From positions 186,001-250,000 of the forward strand of contig CALYLX010000146.1 of NCBI GenBank assembly GCA_944990035.1: a stretch of 64,000 bases of DNA. The letters are read 5' to 3'. The translations under genes were made by a program, and so were the position numbers. Source of the stretch: Clitopilus passeckerianus. Its lineage: Eukaryota; Basidiomycota; Agaricomycetes; Agaricales; Entolomataceae. The notes under the pieces were generated by a model that worked only from the letters and a program-made list of their open reading frames with translations, had not been told where the DNA came from and made no database searches. Shown piece after piece: positions 58,195 through 64,000 of this stretch. Numbering within the stretch: position 1 is the first letter of the stretch; every line of letters begins with the position of its first letter.

Positions 58195-59537
58195 TTAAGG
58201 ACAGAAAGTGAGAGTGTAATCGGCCTGGAGGTTGGAGGGGCAGGTCCAGAGAGCAGTGCCGCTAGATTCATCGTAAGCGTAGGCATAGGAGTTGGGGCAG
58301 TTGTTCTTGAAGTAGCTGTAGTAAGCAACACCTGGTCAGAGTATCAGCATCTATCTCGTCCTCTTCCGGGTGTAAATCTTACCTGAGGGCGGGCAGGTTG
58401 CGGGGGTGTTGTGGGAGCCAGAGCAGCAATTCGCAGAGTTGGCTAGAAAAGGCAGGTATGAGATTCCGGTAGATTAGACGCAGCAGATCAGGCGGTTTAC
58501 CTTGGTTGCCGTCAAGATTCGCGAAGCATGCGCTCTTGCAGCCGACGGGGAACCCAGTAGAGTCGTACGGTCCTTTCAAGGGGGCGGGGCCTACACAATA
58601 CCACATGGTCAGTTCCATTCCGATCGTATTCACATGCGTTAGTTCTTACAGTTTGGTCCAAGGTCGACAGCGCAATCAGCGACATGGCATCCCTTGTTGT
58701 TGGTGATCCTCATGGGGAGATTGTAACCATCGACGAGAGAGACTATACGCATTGAACTGCGTTAGATCTTTCGTCCAATGAACGTAGGCGCGAACTATCG
58801 CACCATCGTAGTAGTCATTGCCATCGGGGGCGGACAAAGTCCACTCGGCAACAGTGGCCGGAGGAACACCCTGCGGGTGGAAAGTTAGAAATGTGTTCTC
58901 CAGCGTCGTGTACGTATCTGCTTACAGTTCCGGTGTGGAGGTCACAAACAAGACCACCATTGCAGCCACCGTCCAAGCAGGAGTTGGGGCCGGGGTTGCT
59001 GGAGAAGTTACAGTTCCTCCTACCCTGTTATTGACGTTAGATTTGCCCAGCCTGGAAAGTTGTAGGAGCCAGGACTAACCCAAATACGTCCGGCCTTCCA
59101 ATCATTGGGAACATTGAAGGTAACCTTGGTATAGGCGCCGGCCGTCCAACTTGAGAAATACACATGTCAGATTTTCCCCCGCATAGGATTGCGCAGCAAA
59201 CCTACCCAGTAGTCTGGCTGGGCCTGCTGGGAGAGACTTGGAGGTTGGTGAACAACTAAAAGAAGGGAAGTTAATTCCAATCGAAATGAATGGTGTGGAG
59301 TGAGGGCTTACAGCCGGCCTGTAAAAGGTGCGATTAGACGAATATCCTTATTGTCGTGGAGCATCAAAGGTTCTTACCAGATGGTGAACGGGCAGGCGTT
59401 GTAAACCTATACAGCGCGACGGATGATCGTCAGTACGGAAATAAGTACGGCAGGACGGCAGCTCCACAGACTGTAAAAGTACGTGCAGAAGCACCAGTCA
59501 AAGCACCAAGAGCGATGAGAGCAGTAGAAAGCTTCAT
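58195..59537 (-). CDS. Secreted thaumatin-like protein, copy 2
   Basis: Same family as the downstream copy. The start at 59537 gives MKLSTALIALGALTGAS, a signal peptide, then RTFTV and, after an intron, VYNACPFTIW. Motifs are NDWKAGRIWGRRNCNFSSNP, SCLDGGCNGGLVCD, AEWTLSAPDGNDYYDVSLVD, TNNKGCHVADCAVDLGPNCP, KSACFANLDGNQ and ANCCSGSHNTPATCPPSG. It ends KNNCPNSYAYAYDESSGTAL and WTCPSNLQADYTLTFCP at 58195. Cys spacing and exon layout follow copy 1 closely, indicating a tandem duplication. The central blocks are nearly identical while the N-terminal third has diverged. ATAAAAGG on the minus strand (59614-59621) is a likely TATA box, 77 bp upstream. Extracellular; wall-directed glucan binding or hydrolysis is family knowledge, not visible here. 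Confidence 0.93.
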
Positions 59538-60198
59538 GTTTAGGAAGTTGAGGTTTCAAGCAAGATTCAAGAGTGTTCGATTGTTCTCTGAATGAAAAGC
59601 AGTCCAGAGTCTGCCTTTTATGCTTTTCCTGCCCGTCGCCTGCTTTTGGCCTGCTTGACCTCTTTGGGAGTCCAATAGATTATCATCTTGCAATGACATG
59701 CTTAGCCGCCATCCGATGAGTGGCCCATATGCACGAAAGAGACACATGCTTCTAAGAGCTGAGACGAAACGTCAACAACCAAATGCACATAGCCAGGTAT
59801 CAAGTTGTGATCAAGTCGAGGCAGGTGAACAAGAATGCATTAGGCACATGAACATCATCACGTTCTTTCGCTAGTGGTTTGCTCTCGGAAAAACCGAAGC
59901 TCTGAAAAGCCGTTTTAGGAGCGCGTGAGCTGCTACCGAGGTCATCATATGGTCGAGGTCTTGGATAGACTTCGTTCTGACGGGGAAGCACTCAAACGGG
60001 TCCGAAATTCGGGGCATACAGTAACAACCAAAGTCATGTATTGATAGATATACAGTAGTAAATGTCCGATGCTAACGTGAGGCGTGAAATCTGAAGTAAT
60101 TATCGTCAGAGTCCGTGGAAGATGCCAGTACTATTTCCAGAATCAAAATGTTTGTACGTGGACAAAGTCTAGGAAATGAAATGTAGCGATTAAAGTCC
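59538..60198. other. Intergenic region
   Basis: Holds the promoter of thaumatin-like copy 2, with a TATA-like ATAAAAGG at 59614-59621, and the 3' region of FKS1. Both flanking genes are minus strand. No gene was seen. Confidence 0.5.
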
Positions 60199-63100
60199 TT
60201 ATATGCTGTCGCAGAGAGTGCATTTGATTTTGAGATTGTTATGAAGAATAATGGCTGGAAAGGCACCATCAATGATTATTCGAATTTAGTAGTGAATGCA
60301 GAAACTCACGCAGAGCAACAAGGGCAACGAACAGGGCAATTACGAAGACGTAGAAAATGCCATACTTGATCACCTGTTGAATTGCGGTCAGCCTTGTCCG
60401 TACACATGTGAACGGATACTTACGAGCCAGCGTCGTTGACGTTTTTGCTTGATGGAGTAGAGAGGTGCCCGAATTTGCTTCGAGGGGCGCAGCCAGACTA
60501 GAGCAGAGTTAGTCATGAGCGAGGGAGCTAGAGCGCGGGGGAACTCACAGAGGATCGTCGCATGGAAGCGATCAAAGTAAGGAATCAACACCGGGGGTGT
60601 CAACATGAACAGGAGAAGGTGACCAATCAGGAGATCGGAACTCCATAATGATAGTTCGATAATCTTCACGACAAACTCACGCGCAGGCTGGGACATGACA
60701 TGTGCACCCAATCCGCGCCCGTACCATCTTCCTGACCACCATGCGCGGTTAGTCTCATCATGTTTGAACTCCCGGGACAGGAACACAGCGATGAGAATCT
60801 TGTGGATTGCCCTTTGGATTGCGATGACGGCGATAAGTCCAAGCACCGCATGGGAAATGTCCCAGAGTTCAAGGTACCACTGAGGAAGTAACCATCAGCC
60901 TCTATTGAATTTCTAAAAGATGGAGATGGCTGCATACCAAAAATTCGAAGAATGCTATCATGCCAACGACGCCGAGGCCATGCGCGATGAATGCGATGAC
61001 GGAGCCGAACCTGGGGAACATGGGGTCAAGTATCGGCCCGAGGAACAGGGAGACGATGAACAGGGCAAGCAAGATTGCGGCATTCCAGACGATAGGTCCG
61101 AGTGCGATGATGGCTATGCGAACGAGGGGCTGGGAGGGGTTTTGCCGTTGACTGGGAAAGACTTGACAAACAGATAGGCTATGGTGAAAAGGATCGCCAT
61201 CACTATCGGGAAGATCACCTCGGAGAAGAGGACTGCGCGCCAACTTGCACGTGGGACATCGCCAGAGAGTTTCTCAGAGGGGTGTCCAAGCCTCTTCTTC
61301 TTGTACCCAGTGATCATCGTTCTGGAAAGTCGGCAGTATCCAATCCAGGAATTGTTGTGCGATCGTGAGTTACCGCGCGACATCCACCTCAAGAACTCCC
61401 TAAAGCATGCGTTAGCGGGTTGGGATGGGATAAGTAGGGATTCCTCACCTATAGTCAATGACAAAGTCCGAGAACACGAACTGATGGGGGTTGAAGATAA
61501 AAGGAGCCAGACAAAGGGAGACGATGGAAATCCAGAAGTAGATGAGGTATGGTGTCCAAATCGACAAAGTAACGTAGAGAAGGGAAATGAGCGTGCGCAT
61601 GCCGAGGTAGATACTCGGTCCTGCGAACCGAGAGAACAGAATGCTGAAGTAGATCCTGGTCGTTGCAAATCCACGTCCGGTAGCAATGTATCGAGCACCT
61701 CCAAGGGTCAAGTTGCTCAGAATAGAGTGGGTGTAGATTTGCGTGGAGAAGAGTTCGAAAACTGGGGATAAGGATCCGAATTGTTTAGCAAGACGAAGAA
61801 TGGCTTTCCCAGTCCCACGCTCGACGAGTTCTAGGAAAGAAGTTTATTAATACTGCTGTCAAAGAAAGTCTCATGCGTAACATACCTTGCAGGAACAGCG
61901 GAAGGAAGGCAATGGCGAATACCAGTAGGATACTGATAATGCTCCTGTTGATCCATTCGAAGACGGGGACCAAGTTGTAGCAGCCAGCTTGGCCACCGAT
62001 GAATTGCCCTGAGTCGGTGTACTTGCAGATCTCGAGCTGAGAGTTCAAAGTTCCCAAGAAGACGACTGATAAAATGGAAAAAGGTTAGTGTGATAACTTC
62101 AGGTAGACAAGGAAGAACGCACGGGTGACAATGAAGATTTGGACGGATAATATGACGAGCATATTATTGATGTGGAAGCCCGGATGTCCATAGTAGAAGG
62201 TCAAGAATCGGTCGATGGGCAACTGAGTACCGAGATAGTAATACTCTCGACTCAACATTTGCTCTCCCATTCCGGTACCAATCTTGGTCTGGAAGTTCAG
62301 GATGGTGCCAAATCCAAGATCACGTCCCTTGCCGCATTGGAAATATTCCGTATGCTTAATCCTCCCGCCACGTCCGAAGGCGTTCATACCAGCGTAGATA
62401 TCCTCGTTGAGATGAAGACCCTTCTGCGCTTTGGATACACCTCCGCGAGTAGTCATGTAGATGCCATTGAGGAAATCGGGGTGTCCGTAATGCAATTTGC
62501 CGCCGATCCATGCCATTGAACGAGCAGCGAGGGTTCCGAACGTCTGTTCCTTGCCGGCTGCGAGGTCACCAAGGATACCGATATTTTCGGAGAAGATGTA
62601 TTCGCGGGCGCCGACGATTGCAACGGGTGGCCTGGAGAAGTCCTTGTGACCCCATTGGGCGTAAGGACTTTGGTTCGAAACAGCGAATTCCTCAAATTCG
62701 CCTAGCATGTTTCGGATCTTAAGACATTCCTCCAAGTAGTTGTCCTGATTGGCGTCGATGAGTTGAAGGTATTCGCCGCGGTAGAAGATGATTGCATGGT
62801 TCTGGTTATCCGACTTGCCGTCACCAAGGATAGGGTTCCCAGGTAACTCGATTCTGAACTTCGGCCTGCGCTTGCCTGTCTCAGGGACGAACTCGCTGTG
62901 GCCATCTATGAGTGCGGAGAAGATCCTGGGGTCGCCTCCTTCCTTGCGAGGAGGTTCTTCTTCGAGGTACGCGATCTGGAGATCGGGATATGCTCGCAAC
63001 AAGAACTCGGCATTCTCATGTTCCTCCTTGTTGAATTTGGAGTAACGCTGCATCGAAACAAGGAACTTGAATTTCCGTCGGGCCATGCGTTCGAGCTCAC

Positions 63101-64000
63101 GCTCGAGCTTGTCCGTATTGCCGCCGAAGAGTTGAACAACCTCTGGGTTTTCCACACGGTACAACAGCTTGATAGCCTTCGAGTAATTCATCATGCCAGA
63201 GACGGTGCGGTAGAGGGTCTGTGCGCGAAGGGAAGCCCAAATACGGGTGCGGAGGGTAAATTCGGGGGCAGCGCTCTTGAAACCAAGGAAGTAAAACGGA
63301 AGATCGTTGGCCTTGGACTGACCCTTCTCGTCATTAGCGAATGGGTTCTGGCCGTTGAACATGGCAGACTCCTCGGCGAGGATCTTTGTATCCTTGACGA
63401 AATTCTCCCACTCAACAGGGTGGAGTTGCTTGAGATATTCCAGAAGGGTAACACGCGTATTCTGGTCCTCCTCACGAATGATCTCACGAAGGGAGAGTAA
63501 AGTCTAGATTGATGATGTTAGCACTAATGTTAAGGACAACAAAGCCAACTCGTACCTTTTCGCTATAGTGAGGAGTAAGGACGGTGAACGTGGGCATTGC
63601 ATCGACGGGGAGAGGTGGGGGATCTCGGTTGTAAGACTTTGAGCGAAGAAGGAGATACGACGCTCTGCTTCACTACCAGGGGGAAGAATTCACCCTTGAA
63701 GCCTTTGTCACCTTGAGAGATGAAGAAGGGAGGAGCCCTCAACGAACGACGGCCTCCTGCGCCAGTATCGACCTGGTGATAGAGGAGCTTTTGCACATGG
63801 TCGATAGACAACAGGTGCTCGCGATACATAGAAATAATGATGGCATTCCAAATTTGCGATACCAAGACCTAAGGCGCCAAGTCAGTCAAGAAATCATTGA
63901 AAAGGGACCACCAACGAACCTTAGGCTTGTACTTGACTTCCATGTCGCCTGTGGCGAGAATCTTGGCGTAAATCCTCTTGGGTAGGCGGGTATAGATGTC
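60199..64000 (-). CDS. FKS1: 1,3-beta-glucan synthase catalytic subunit, C-terminal part
   Basis: Plasma-membrane GT48 enzyme making beta-1,3-glucan of the cell wall from UDP-glucose. The gene enters from the right edge ([19 protein letters not shown]) and continues [34 protein letters not shown] and [20 protein letters not shown]. The catalytic core has [60 protein letters not shown] and [20 protein letters not shown]. Then [20 protein letters not shown] and [20 protein letters not shown]. About eight hydrophobic helices follow (for example [28 protein letters not shown] and [20 protein letters not shown]). The last intron gives the C-terminus [11 protein letters not shown] at 60199. The N-terminal roughly third lies outside the window. 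One long exon (62085-63362) carries most of the core. Confidence 0.95.

Overview
This is nuclear DNA of a filamentous basidiomycete, most likely an Agaricomycete. Genes are dense and split by many 45-90 nt GT-AG introns, often with CTAAT/CTGAC-like branch points. The gene set is fungal: FKS-type beta-1,3-glucan synthase, NADPH oxidase, a Zn2Cys6 regulator, LDB17/SPIN90, a Ppo-like fatty-acid dioxygenase and secreted thaumatin-like proteins. No rRNA, tRNA, CRISPR array or intact transposon was recognised.

Layout: 1-182 is the 5' end of an amino-acid permease (-). 2156-3081 is the NatC catalytic subunit NAA30 (+). 3630-5978 is ER Hsp70 KAR2/BiP (-). 6269-7261 is an unknown two-helix membrane protein (-). 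7263-11688 is a Ppo/linoleate-diol-synthase-like protein (-). 12640-14755 is a DUF2235 alpha/beta hydrolase (+). 15389-17796 is a patatin-VWA fusion (+). 17958-18706 is Hikeshi (-). 18707-22555 is a 3.8 kb gene-free stretch. 22556-27036 is a Zn2Cys6 factor (+). 27413-31419 is an Sds3-family subunit (+). 31789-33928 is RTF1 (+). 34196-35404 is purine nucleoside phosphorylase (-). 35632-41103 is VWA8 (-). 41478-43538 is a NoxA-type oxidase (-). 44395-46413 is a GH28 pectinase (-). 47012-49243 is LDB17/Dip1 (-). 49893-52013 is an orphan multi-pass membrane protein (-). 52573-54328 is SOF1 (-). 54489-56000 is a cation/H+ antiporter (+). 56264-57383 and 58195-59537 are two thaumatin-like proteins (-). 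60199-64000 is the C-terminal part of FKS1 (-).

Most of these are housekeeping genes. The accessory-looking part is 7.2-17.8 kb, where a fatty-acid dioxygenase-like protein stands divergent to two predicted lipid hydrolases, with a run of perfect palindromes in the shared upstream region. This could be a small lipid-release/oxylipin locus. However, the dioxygenase domain appears to lack both haem-binding histidines while its P450 domain keeps its motifs, so its chemistry is probably altered. Separately, three genes (NAA30, RTF1 and the orphan membrane protein) each look one base short inside a homopolymer run. That pattern points to assembly errors rather than gene decay.
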